Part shown: positions 54,940 to 63,315 of the stretch, piece after piece
How the letters are laid out: each line of letters opens with the position of its first letter
How positions within the stretch are numbered: the stretch's first letter is position 1
NCBI GenBank assembly: GCA_015660995.1
Contig: JACTUC010000001.1
Coordinates: forward strand, 86,966 to 150,965
DNA length: 64,000 nt
Source of the DNA: Candidatus Methanomethylicaceae archaeon
Lineage (GTDB): Archaea > Thermoproteota > Methanomethylicia > Methanomethylicales > Methanomethylicaceae
Direction: 5' to 3'
The notes under the pieces: model-generated
The model's database searches: none
What the model was told of the DNA's origin: nothing
The model's input: only the letters and a program-made list of their open reading frames with translations
Made by a program: the position numbers and the translations under genes

Positions 54940-55465
54940 TCACTCCACCCCTCCTGAGTGCTTTAACCAGAATATACCCCAGCACCGCTCCAGGTATACT
55001 GCTCATTAAGAAGAATATGGTGAATAGCTCCCACTGAGCGGTCACCCCAAGGAAGGTCGGTAGTTGGGCTGCTCCTATCGTTGGGGCTACCAGCAATGCG
55101 CTGATCAGGGCACCGGCTGCCGTCCCAAAAGGCTCTGTTAACGCAACTTCGTCTTTTTTTATAACATAATGGTAAACTAGGCCTACGACAATTGCGCCAG
55201 GCACGCCACCTGCTATAGCAAAGATCGTACCCGTTCCAAAACCAATTCTGAGCATTCCTATCGCAAGCGCAATAAAAGCGGCGTAGGCAGGTCCTAGCAA
55301 TATCCCTGCTAGAGCATTGATCATATGCTGGAAAGGAAAAACCCGTGTAGGACCCACCGGGACAGATCCTGGGAACACCGATAGAGTGACGCCAAGCGCA
55401 ATCATTAGTGATGAAAACACAATTCTTCGTGTGGTGTTTTTCCGTCTTGCTGTGTTCGCTCTCAT
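54920..55465 (-). CDS. thiW: ThiW: thiamine-precursor/thiamine ECF transporter substrate component
   Basis: A 181-aa membrane protein with about five to six helices. The ThiW core FPFQHMINALAGILLGP and IGMLRIGFGTGTIFAI with GGVPGAIVVG is clear. ThiW proteins import the thiazole moiety or thiamine. ATG 55465 is fixed by GGAGGG five bases upstream, which lies inside the TPP riboswitch. Confidence 0.88.
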   Translation of the reverse strand: MRANTARRKNTTRRIVFSSLMIALGVTLSVFPGSVPVGPTRVFPFQHMINALAGILLGPAYAAFIALAIGMLRIGFGTGTIFAIAGGVPGAIVVGLVYHYVIKKDEVALTEPFGTAAGALISALLVAPTIGAAQLPTFLGVTAQWELFTIFFLMSSIPGAVLGYILVKALRRGGVIDRLRL

Positions 55466-55470
55466 TTTTT

Positions 55471-55565
55471 CCCTCCGCAGGCATTACCCCGGTCAGGTTC
55501 AAAGGGTCGATGGCGAGATCAAAGCAGCCATCCTCTCAGCCGGGTTGGCCCAGCTCCCCCTGCAC
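55471..55565 (-). promoter_or_regulatory. TPP riboswitch (THI element)
   Basis: Read leftwards it contains gggggagc, ggctgagagga, then acccttt-gaacctgaccgggg and taatgcc-tgcggaggg, the hallmark order of the TPP riboswitch. The final ggaggg is also the thiW ribosome-binding site, so ligand binding could block translation. A TATA box (tataaagg, 55597-55603 read leftwards) predicts transcription beginning near 55575. Confidence 0.9.
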
Positions 55566-55596
55566 AAGTCTTAATTTGGGCAAACGGATATTAACC

Positions 55597-55603
55597 TTTA
55601 TAC
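55597..55603 (-). promoter_or_regulatory. TATA box of the thiW operon
   Basis: tataaag read leftwards, about 30 bp before the first riboswitch bases. Confidence 0.5.
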
Positions 55604-56192
55604 GATAAGGAGCTAATTCAAAGCACAAAATATTTGCACTTTTGAAAAAACATATGATGAGTTACTTTCACCATTAGCCTACGCATTTTGGGCAGAAGCG
55701 GTTTTTCCACGGTCTGAAAGGGGGTGTACAAAAAAACAGATGCTCAACCGTAAGGTTTTAAAATGCAATCACTCCCACCTCGTAGTCTGCTAAGCTTTCC
55801 ATCATTTCCCATTCTACGTTATATTGGGAAACGCTTTGATGGATCATCACGAGCAGCTGATGTAGATAGTGCATTAAAGAGTGGACAATAGTCGGTAGCG
55901 CGATCTCTCTGCATTTGTTAATGCAGTTTTCAGAAAGGCAGAACTTTTATCTGATAATTAATAAAAAAAATAGTAATAATAGACAACGCTGATCTTAGTT
56001 TGATGCATACTGCTAAGCGGGCGCTCGGCGCGCCTATTACCATCATTAGTAAATTAGTAAACAAATTAACAATGGTTTGGACAAGCTAGTCGTTTTACCT
56101 ATAACCGATGATGGCTGTTATCGTGAGATATGAAGTAAACCACCATAAAGCCTTAATATGTAAAAAAGTATAATGCACAGCAGTGGTAGGTT
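55604..56192. other. 590-bp AT-rich stretch without a supported gene
   Basis: No protein-like frame. A C/D-like pattern (atgatga at 55653 and ctga at 55719) is too far apart and lacks internal boxes. A TATA-like aaaagtata near 56163 probably serves the winged-helix gene. Several T/A runs and a GC-rich ggcgctcggcgcgcc patch near 56021 are unexplained. Confidence 0.45.
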
Positions 56193-56987
56193 TTGGGCGC
56201 CTTCGATGTAATGTCCAAAATGAAAGGTCAGCGCAATGCATGTGTAGCGGTCAGCAGGGATTGGGTTGTCGACTTCTTTAGCCAAGGTCCCCCACCCCTT
56301 GTTATAGAGTTTCTGCGCCGCAGAGAGAAAACGAGATTTTACGAAAAATTTGCAAAGTTGCTGGACATTCAAAAAAGCTACGACTCCAGATCCGTTCTCG
56401 TAGTTTCAGCAGGTGCAGTCGGCCCAGAAGAGATCCGGCTTGCTTCGCACTTTGAAATTTACGTCGTGGAAGAGGATGACGAGGACTCATTCAGGACAGC
56501 AGTATCTGGAGGAGACTTGGAGATTAACCGAGTGGTAATGGAAAAGATTGTTTCGCGTAAGAGTAGGAAATTTTCGGAAGATTGCCGAGCCGCTATACTC
56601 GACCTGCTGGACAAGAGATGGCTTACAGCCCAAGAACTAAGGGAGCAGCTGAGATGGAGGTACAGCCAAAAAACTGTCAACTCGCAGATAAGGACGCTGC
56701 AGAAGAAAGGCGATGTTTTGGTCCTTGGGCGTACAACACGGGGAGGGGGGATTTTCGGGATCCCCGCCAGAATATATTCGGTTAGGGAGGATCTCTCAAG
56801 CCCAACCAAGACAGCGCACCTCTCTTGGGCTGTGGTCGATCTCCTGAGAAACGCAGAGCGCCCAATGCCTTATGACTGGATCGCCAATTCACTCGGGGTC
56901 AAAAAACATGAAATTACCGCAGTACTGCGGGGACTTGCGAAAAAAGGAGAGGTAAAGAGGGAGAAAGATGGGTGGAAAACTTCATGA
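56193..56987 (+). CDS. Winged-helix protein with an N-terminal domain of unknown type
   Basis: A 264-aa protein. Residues ~125-195 form a winged-helix-like segment (CRAAILDLLDKRWLTAQELREQL), and residues 205-264 a second (WAVVDLLRNAERPMPYDWIANSL). The N-terminal ~115 residues contain a basic start (SKMKGQRNACVAVSRDWVVDFF) and a strand with SVLVVSAGAVGPEE that recalls restriction-endonuclease-like domains; that is weak. TTG 56193 or ATG 56211. Probably a DNA-binding regulator. Confidence 0.6.
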   Translation: MGAFDVMSKMKGQRNACVAVSRDWVVDFFSQGPPPLVIEFLRRREKTRFYEKFAKLLDIQKSYDSRSVLVVSAGAVGPEEIRLASHFEIYVVEEDDEDSFRTAVSGGDLEINRVVMEKIVSRKSRKFSEDCRAAILDLLDKRWLTAQELREQLRWRYSQKTVNSQIRTLQKKGDVLVLGRTTRGGGIFGIPARIYSVREDLSSPTKTAHLSWAVVDLLRNAERPMPYDWIANSLGVKKHEITAVLRGLAKKGEVKREKDGWKTS

Positions 56988-57119
56988 AAAAGCTGGGAAC
57001 AGCAGCTTCCACTGGTATTATAAAACAACTTGGCGTAAATTTATCCTGTAAACCAAAACTGCACTGATAATAAGTCTTTTAAATAAAAACGAGCCATAGC
57101 CATAAAATGGCTAATTAAG

Positions 57120-57929
57120 GTGGTTCCTACGTGGATGCCAGTGCATATCTCAGATCATTACTTTGACCAGAACCGCAACTATTGTGGCCTCTACGTAGTC
57201 TCAAAGATCGAGCTGCCAGACTTTGGTCCGACCTCTGAATTAATTAAAATCTTTGACATGAGAGGCATAATCCTAATAACAATCTCATCACACCAGAAAG
57301 ACAACATCGCCTACGACTTTGTCATAGTTGACCTGACTGGCAAGAAACACCTGAAAGAGGAGATACGCAAAGAGATCCTAGACAAGTTCGGCAAGAGGCT
57401 CCTACTCTTTGAGTGCGTCGAGACAGGGGTACCGGGCTTTATTTATAATGTCAAAGGATTTCCATTGGTTTTCAACTTCTGCGACGATTACATACCCATG
57501 GCTGCCCTCAGCATAAATTCCTGGAGAAATCTCCTAGAAGGGTTGGTCGACAGGTATGGCGCAGGGGGGTTAGTGATTATCTGGCATATGGGGAATGACG
57601 CTGGAGAAGAGAAGGCAAGACAGATCATGAGGTTGAAGGGCGATCTGAGCTGCACGGACCGGATTAAAATCGCACTGGCAAGGCTTCAGAGCTTTGGGTG
57701 GGGCAGGTTCGAGATCAGAGAGTGCGACGAGGACGGGAAGAGGATCGTTATCAGGGTTTACGACAACTTTGAAGACTTGGTGACAAAGGATCTGAAAGGC
57801 TACCAGAACAACTTCCTGGAGGGATACCTCGTCGGTCTGATAAGTATTCTCTTTGGCAAGGCGTGCCGTGGCGTCGAGCAGAAGTGCATCAAGAAAGGGC
57901 ACAGGTACTGCGAGTTCCTGATACGCTGA
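57120..57929 (+). CDS. V4R (4-vinyl reductase)-domain protein
   Basis: A 269-aa protein. The C-terminal V4R domain spans about residues 150-269 and ends with the cysteine pattern CRGVEQKCIKKGHRYCEFL. The N-terminal ~115 residues are an alpha/beta domain without clear assignment. GTG 57120 (or ATG 57135) lies 35-50 bp after a TATA box (tttaaata, 57077-57084). Its stop abuts that of the convergent DUF2099 gene. V4R proteins often sense small hydrophobic ligands. Confidence 0.82.
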   Translation: MVPTWMPVHISDHYFDQNRNYCGLYVVSKIELPDFGPTSELIKIFDMRGIILITISSHQKDNIAYDFVIVDLTGKKHLKEEIRKEILDKFGKRLLLFECVETGVPGFIYNVKGFPLVFNFCDDYIPMAALSINSWRNLLEGLVDRYGAGGLVIIWHMGNDAGEEKARQIMRLKGDLSCTDRIKIALARLQSFGWGRFEIRECDEDGKRIVIRVYDNFEDLVTKDLKGYQNNFLEGYLVGLISILFGKACRGVEQKCIKKGHRYCEFLIR

Positions 57930-58787
57930 TCAGACTAGGGGATCAGGACATTTCTTATTGACGTAGGGAAGCTTCTCTATCTTGACAAGAAGGCGCTGCT
58001 GCGTCTCCTTAATCTTCTCGACTATCAGATTCTTTCCTTCCCCCGTGAGAGCGAATACTGGAACGGACGCTCCTGCCTGGAGCAGAGCTGCCTTCCCAGC
58101 AATCTCTCTAATCCACTTCGAGGCGCACCCAGACACTATATCTGCAAAAGCCACCATGCGCTCTGCCCCTTCCTTAGTAATGCCTGTGAGGTGAACCCCC
58201 AATATAATAGCCCCAGGATTGCACTTTCTAATGGCTTCAGCGTCCATAGGATCAGTCACAGTGACTGCTATCCTCCTAAAGCCTTCCTTCTGTGCAAGCC
58301 TCATGCCGTCCAGCTGGTTAATTGCCGCGTTATCTGGATCCAGGACCTTACCTCCGTTCGCCTCGAGCCGCATTATGACTTCCTTTATGGGAGAGGTCTT
58401 TACTAGCCCCGACATCCTCCCTCCAATCCCTTGTACCAACTGAGGAGAGGCAGTAATCACGGTACCAGCGCCATCGCAGGCTACCACGGCGCAGTCGAGA
58501 ATACCTCTTTTCATTCCGCTGCAGATAAGCTCGGATGCACCGAAGGCGACAAAGTCGTCATTACTTAGGATCTCACGGTCCTTGGTGAACATGCCAACCC
58601 TCTTTATTCTGTCCTCCACGTTCAGCGCGATCTCCTCCTTGGTGAACTTGATGACGGGCTGTGAGAACTTTATGGCGAGTGGGCATGCCTTGAGCAGTGT
58701 AGGACCGACGTCAATTACCTTGCCTTTCCTCACAACTATCCTCGCCTTGCCGCAAGCTTCCATTATGTGCTCATCGTTGGATGGCAT
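57930..58787 (-). CDS. Methanogenesis marker protein 8 (DUF2099 family)
   Basis: A 285-aa protein recognisable from EACGKARIVVRKGKVIDVGP at the N-terminus, the CDGAGTVITASPQLVQGIGGR loop, and conserved Cys in ELICSGMKRG and DIVSGCASKW. The family is largely restricted to methanogens and their relatives; the function is unknown. ATG 58787 follows a T-rich leader. It is the strongest methanogen marker here. Confidence 0.85.
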   Translation of the reverse strand: MPSNDEHIMEACGKARIVVRKGKVIDVGPTLLKACPLAIKFSQPVIKFTKEEIALNVEDRIKRVGMFTKDREILSNDDFVAFGASELICSGMKRGILDCAVVACDGAGTVITASPQLVQGIGGRMSGLVKTSPIKEVIMRLEANGGKVLDPDNAAINQLDGMRLAQKEGFRRIAVTVTDPMDAEAIRKCNPGAIILGVHLTGITKEGAERMVAFADIVSGCASKWIREIAGKAALLQAGASVPVFALTGEGKNLIVEKIKETQQRLLVKIEKLPYVNKKCPDPLV

Positions 58788-58944
58788 TTCATTCGACTCT
58801 CCCTATCGAAAGGTTGATACATTCTCATCTATATTATCTGTTTTGCCGATGAAGATAGTCATGCAAACCGACCACAAGGATGAGGGCCCCTAGGGTATCT
58901 GAGGCTGAAAAAATTTTTGGCTAAGAAAGGTCTCAAATGAAGGT

Positions 58945-59112
58945 TCAGCGTTTTCTGCTCTCTTCATAGGACTTGAGCAGATATCTGATGGTGTAGTCCA
59001 TCGTCTTCCTTCTTTTGTCCTGGTTGTCCTGGAACCTCAGGTACTTCTGCAGTTCGAGCATCTTGATATAAGTGTCCTCTTTAACCCTGATTAGGAAAGT
59101 CCGCTCGCTCAA
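58945..59112 (-). CDS. 55-aa ribbon-helix-helix-like protein
   Basis: TTG 59112 starts SERTFLIRVKEDTYIKMLEL and continues through a very basic helix (QDKRRKTMDYTIRYLL) to SRKR. The N-terminal strand and two following helices with TIRYLLKSYEE fit a CopG/Arc-type RHH regulator; no Cys or His. It lies 23 bp downstream of hppA on the same strand, so it may share that transcript. Confidence 0.6.
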   Translation of the reverse strand: MSERTFLIRVKEDTYIKMLELQKYLRFQDNQDKRRKTMDYTIRYLLKSYEESRKR

Positions 59113-59135
59113 AAAAACACACCGAATAAAAAAGG

Positions 59136-61163
59136 TTAGAATAGGGCGTAAATAAGGATTAGGGCGAGGAACAGGATCGAGATCGTGTTCATCACCTTGA
59201 TCAGCGGGTTAATAGCCGGTCCTGCCGTGTCCTTGAACGCATCCCCTACCGTATCACCCACGACCGCTGCTGCGTGAGCAGGGCTCTTCTTTCCTCCGAA
59301 GTTCCCCAGCTCGATGTACTTCTTTGCATTGTCCCATGCTGCGCCCCCAGTTGTCATGAATATAGCCAGCAAGAAGCCTGACAAGATTACCCCCACCAGC
59401 ATGCCTCCGAGCGCCTGGTAGCCAAGCAAGAAACCTACAACCAGCGGCGATCCTACAGCTATTATCGCGGGTATTATCATCTCCTTCAGAGCGGCTTTTG
59501 TCACGATGTCCACTGCCTTGCCGTAGTCCGGCTTTGCCGTGCCTTCGAGTATTCCCTTTATCTCCCTGAACTGCCTTCTCACTTCTTCAACGACTTGATA
59601 GGCTGCCCTGCCTACAGCCATTGTGAGGAACGATGTGAAGAGGAACGGGATAGCTGCCCCCAGCATCAGCCCCACAAGCACTATGGGGTTATCTATTGTT
59701 AGGTTGAATGCAAAGCCTTTGCTGATTATCTCATTTTTAAAGGCTGCAAAGAGCGAGAGCGCTGCCAGGGCTGCTGAGCCGATTGCATATCCCTTAGTCA
59801 CAGCCTTTGTGGTGTTGCCCACTGCATCCAGGGGGTCAGTCACAGCCCTGACTTCAGCCGGGAGGCCTGCCATTTCGGCTATGCCGCCAGCATTATCAGT
59901 AATAGGTCCATAAGAGTCAATAGCAACAATGATCCCCGTTGCAGAGAGCATGGCTGCAGCTGCAATCGAGATGCCATACACGCCCATTTCAGGCGAGGCC
60001 GCCCCACCCGAGACGTAATAGGACAATAGTATTGCCGCAACAATTACAATGACGGGCGGGAAAGTGCTTCTCAAGCCCATCCCAAGACCAGCTATTACAT
60101 TGGTGCCAGCACCCGTTTTTGAGGCTTCCGAGACCGTGAGGACTGGCTTGTACCTGTACGCTGTGAAGTATTCAGTAATGACGACCATCAGTGCCATTAC
60201 GACAAGACCTATAATAACATCAATAAATATACCCAAGTTGCCGCCCGTGATGTACATATTTATGAAGAAGAAGATAGCGACCGAGATGATTGCAGTTACA
60301 ATAACTCCCTTGTAGAGCGCATTCATGATGGAATTGCCCTTGCCTAGCCTCACGAAGAGGCTCCCAATTATGGTTGAAAAGATGGCTATGCCGCCTATAA
60401 TCATGGGCATCATTATTCCATTTGTTCCAAACTTCAAAAAGACTGCCGGCGAGGACGCAAGAAGCATCGCAGCCAGGGCTGTCACAACGTAAGTCTCAAA
60501 GAGGTCAGCTCCCATGCCTGCGCAGTCGCCCACAGCATCGCCAACGTTGTCCGCAATTACAGCAGGATTCCTTGGGTCGTCCTCCGGTATCCCCACCTCC
60601 ACCTTACCTACAAGGTCTGCGCCGACATCAGCCGCCTTGGTGTAGATACCTCCACCTACACGTGCGAAGAGGCTGATGAGGCATGCACCGAAAGCAAACC
60701 CGACCATCAAAGTCGCCTGCTGGAAGAGCAGGTAGAATGAACAGAGCCCCAAAAGGGCAAGACCAACAATGGAGAAACCCGAGACTGCGCCTCCCTTGAA
60801 GGCAAGTGCGAGAGCTGGACCTAGGCCTTGCCTTGCCTTGTTTGCGGTCCGCACATTCGCCTGGACCGTCATATTCATACCGATGTAACCGGCAACGGCA
60901 GATAGGGCTGCTCCTACTATGAAACCGAGCCCGGACTGCCAGTTTATTATGAAAACGAACAATATAGCAATCACGGCAGCAAAGATGAAGACCGTCCGGT
61001 ACTGTCTATTGAGATAGGCCTTTGCCCCCTCCCTGATAGCCTTTGCAATGCTCTTCATTTCATCGGTTCCTTCCTCCTCCTTGAGGATTCTAAATGCCAA
61101 GAAACCAGCATATGCCAGAGCAATGACGCCCGCTATTATTGGGAGCAGTATTATGAGGTCCAC
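59136..61163 (-). CDS. hppA: Membrane H+-translocating pyrophosphatase, K+-independent type
   Basis: A 675-aa, about 16-helix proton pump driven by PPi hydrolysis. The catalytic motifs DVGADLVGKVE and DNVGDAVGDCAG are intact. The K+ determinant region reads GNTTKAVTKG: Lys at the diagnostic position and Thr three residues on mark the K+-independent class. ATG 61163 follows a GGGA. A 55-aa RHH-like gene follows. Confidence 0.95.
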   Translation of the reverse strand: MDLIILLPIIAGVIALAYAGFLAFRILKEEEGTDEMKSIAKAIREGAKAYLNRQYRTVFIFAAVIAILFVFIINWQSGLGFIVGAALSAVAGYIGMNMTVQANVRTANKARQGLGPALALAFKGGAVSGFSIVGLALLGLCSFYLLFQQATLMVGFAFGACLISLFARVGGGIYTKAADVGADLVGKVEVGIPEDDPRNPAVIADNVGDAVGDCAGMGADLFETYVVTALAAMLLASSPAVFLKFGTNGIMMPMIIGGIAIFSTIIGSLFVRLGKGNSIMNALYKGVIVTAIISVAIFFFINMYITGGNLGIFIDVIIGLVVMALMVVITEYFTAYRYKPVLTVSEASKTGAGTNVIAGLGMGLRSTFPPVIVIVAAILLSYYVSGGAASPEMGVYGISIAAAAMLSATGIIVAIDSYGPITDNAGGIAEMAGLPAEVRAVTDPLDAVGNTTKAVTKGYAIGSAALAALSLFAAFKNEIISKGFAFNLTIDNPIVLVGLMLGAAIPFLFTSFLTMAVGRAAYQVVEEVRRQFREIKGILEGTAKPDYGKAVDIVTKAALKEMIIPAIIAVGSPLVVGFLLGYQALGGMLVGVILSGFLLAIFMTTGGAAWDNAKKYIELGNFGGKKSPAHAAAVVGDTVGDAFKDTAGPAINPLIKVMNTISILFLALILIYALF

Positions 61164-61299
61164 TTTAATCCCTCTCTATTACGGTGAGCATGATGTAAAG
61201 GTCATATTTAAGTAATTCGAAACTTCAGACTCGCTACAAAGAGTAAAAATTCTTAGTTCTGTATTCCGAATGGTTTTCGATTCCTCGAAAAGGGTATGA

Positions 61300-62913
61300 T
61301 TATGGTGAGGCGTACCTAACCTCGCATTTCCCCTCGCAGAGCTTCAGCACAATCTTCTTCTCCCACTCCTTGTTCTCCTTAGGCGAGTCTGTCCTATAAT
61401 GCGACCCACGGCTCTCCCCCCTAAGCAAAGCGGCAAGAGCTGTGACCTCTGCAGTGTCCATCATCATTGAGATGAGGAATCTGTCTGAAGGCTGAACAGA
61501 ATGGAGGGTGATCCCCCTCATTGAGTTCAGGCTCTCGAGCGAACTCTGCAGCCCTTCTTTAGTCCTGATTATCCCGACATTGTCCCACATTATGTTCTGA
61601 ATCGATGACTTAACTTTGAGCGCGTCCTGGTCCCCGCTGAAACCCACGGCTTCTGTCAGCCAAGATGCAGGTTCGATGAATAAGCTCTCTGCCGCCATAT
61701 CAACGGTGCTCGAGTACATGGAGGCAGCCATCCCTGACCTGAACCCGAAGACGATGCATCCTGCAAAAGCATTCCCACCTATCCTGTTGGCGCCTTGTAC
61801 ACCTCCCGCAGCCTCACCGGCAGCATACAGCCCAGGGATATTGGTCGCGCAGCTGGAATTAGTCCTGAGCCCACCCATCATGAAGTGCGCGTAGGGTGTT
61901 ACTCCGAATCTCCTCCCAGCTACAGGCACACCTCGAGAAGCGAGGTCGTTAACGGCAGTGGCGAGGGGGGGTTCGTTACTGATATCTTCTCTGCGTATCT
62001 TTGTGCAGTCCATATATATCGGCAGTTCCCCGCCTTCTCCTACCATCTCCTCCGCCATCATTTTTGAGAAGGCATCCCTGTTAAGCTTGAAAGGCTCGTC
62101 GACTTTGCGCTTTTTGAAGATGTCTGTGCCATCAGCATTAACAATTGTTGCGCCGAACCGCAGCAGTGGCGAGTAATCTATAAAGATCTGTGGGAGCCCG
62201 GGTTCGTAAACCATAGTCGGGTAGAACTGTACAAACTCCATGTCCACGACCTCCGCGCCCGCTTTCAAGCCAAGGCTCGTACCGTAGCCGGTCGATCCGG
62301 CTGGCATCAAAGTCCTTGAGTAGAGTTCGCCAGAACCCCCTGTCGCGAGGATCACAGCGTTTGATCTTATTGCCACAACCTCCTTGCTGTCGGACTTGTA
62401 GCCAATTATCCCTGCGACCCTTTCACCCTCCTTGACCGCGCTAGTGATAAGTGTCTTTTCCATGAACTTGACGCCAAGCGCCTCTGCATACCTCCTCAGA
62501 ATGGCCTGGATACGCGGCCCTCTGCCTTCCAAAAAATATGATCTCGGCTTGGAATGCCCGGGTATGAACCTGACCTTGGGCGCCTCTCCCCCCTCGAACT
62601 CCACTCCATACTCCAAGAGCCTGTTGAAGTACTTCGGAATGTCGTTTACCATTGCTCTGGCTAGAATTTTGTCGTTTACCCCACAGCCTCCTTTGATAGT
62701 ATCCTGATAATGCAGGTCGACGCTGTCCCCTGACACCTTGAAGTCCGTTACTGCCGAGACTACCCCTGCAGCCACAGATGTCGTGTTTGCTCCACCAACG
62801 AGAGTCTTGGTGGCGATCAAGGTACGGGAAAGATTTGATGCCGAAGAAATTGCAGCGCAGAGGCCAGCAAGCCCACCCCCTATGACGAGAACGTCCGTAT
62901 CGTAATTTGCCAT
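61300..62913 (-). CDS. Fumarate reductase/succinate dehydrogenase-type flavoprotein
   Basis: A 537-aa FAD enzyme. The Rossmann loop DVLVIGGGLAGLCAA starts it; the substrate loop TPYAHFMMGGLRT and the FAD loop GLYAAGEAAGGVQGANRIGGNA are present. It could be a thiol-type fumarate reductase subunit A (TfrA-like), a SdhA or an L-aspartate oxidase. No iron-sulfur partner (TfrB) is adjacent, so the exact assignment stays open. Confidence 0.85.
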   Translation of the reverse strand: MANYDTDVLVIGGGLAGLCAAISSASNLSRTLIATKTLVGGANTTSVAAGVVSAVTDFKVSGDSVDLHYQDTIKGGCGVNDKILARAMVNDIPKYFNRLLEYGVEFEGGEAPKVRFIPGHSKPRSYFLEGRGPRIQAILRRYAEALGVKFMEKTLITSAVKEGERVAGIIGYKSDSKEVVAIRSNAVILATGGSGELYSRTLMPAGSTGYGTSLGLKAGAEVVDMEFVQFYPTMVYEPGLPQIFIDYSPLLRFGATIVNADGTDIFKKRKVDEPFKLNRDAFSKMMAEEMVGEGGELPIYMDCTKIRREDISNEPPLATAVNDLASRGVPVAGRRFGVTPYAHFMMGGLRTNSSCATNIPGLYAAGEAAGGVQGANRIGGNAFAGCIVFGFRSGMAASMYSSTVDMAAESLFIEPASWLTEAVGFSGDQDALKVKSSIQNIMWDNVGIIRTKEGLQSSLESLNSMRGITLHSVQPSDRFLISMMMDTAEVTALAALLRGESRGSHYRTDSPKENKEWEKKIVLKLCEGKCEVRYASP

Positions 62914-62979
62914 AAAAACCCCGCCCTAGTGCTTACATCAGACTTGCGAGGATATCAAATAAGACTTGCTAGCGTTGGC

Positions 62980-63267
62980 TCATCCGCCAAAAGGCGGAAG
63001 GCCGACGAGGAACTCTGCGTTGTCAGGGATCTTTTTGCCAAGATCCGACGAAGACAGAAGTTCACCATCGAGGGTGAGTATTATGCCCTGCCCCATCTCA
63101 GAGTCCGGGTCGAGAAAAGGCTTGAGCTTGTCACCATATGTCTTCATGAGGGCAGAAATTAAATCGTTCACTGTAGACCCCTCTGATATCACAATCTCCT
63201 CCTCCTTCTTGTTTGTGACATCACGAAGGATGGAGAGGTAGGCTACCCTAACCTTCAAGCCATACAC
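62980..63267 (-). CDS. MoaD/ThiS-like ubiquitin-fold sulfur carrier
   Basis: A 95-aa beta-grasp protein ending in the required GlyGly (LVGLPPFGG). Family features are KVRVAYLSILRDVTNKKEE at the start and NDLISALMKTYGDKLKPFL in the middle. It would donate sulfur for molybdopterin/tungstopterin or another pathway after activation by an E1-like enzyme. GTG 63267 or TTG 63258 starts it. It lies 66 bp upstream of the flavoprotein gene. Confidence 0.85.
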   Translation of the reverse strand: MYGLKVRVAYLSILRDVTNKKEEEIVISEGSTVNDLISALMKTYGDKLKPFLDPDSEMGQGIILTLDGELLSSSDLGKKIPDNAEFLVGLPPFGG

Positions 63268-63315
63268 CAGCTATAGAAAAAGTGAGGGGCTTAATTAAAT
63301 GTAGCGATGGCTGCC

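Noticed and set aside
55653..55723. Possible C/D box sRNA (atgatga ... ctga)
   Set aside because: The boxes are about 65 nt apart with no internal D'/C' boxes or closing stem.
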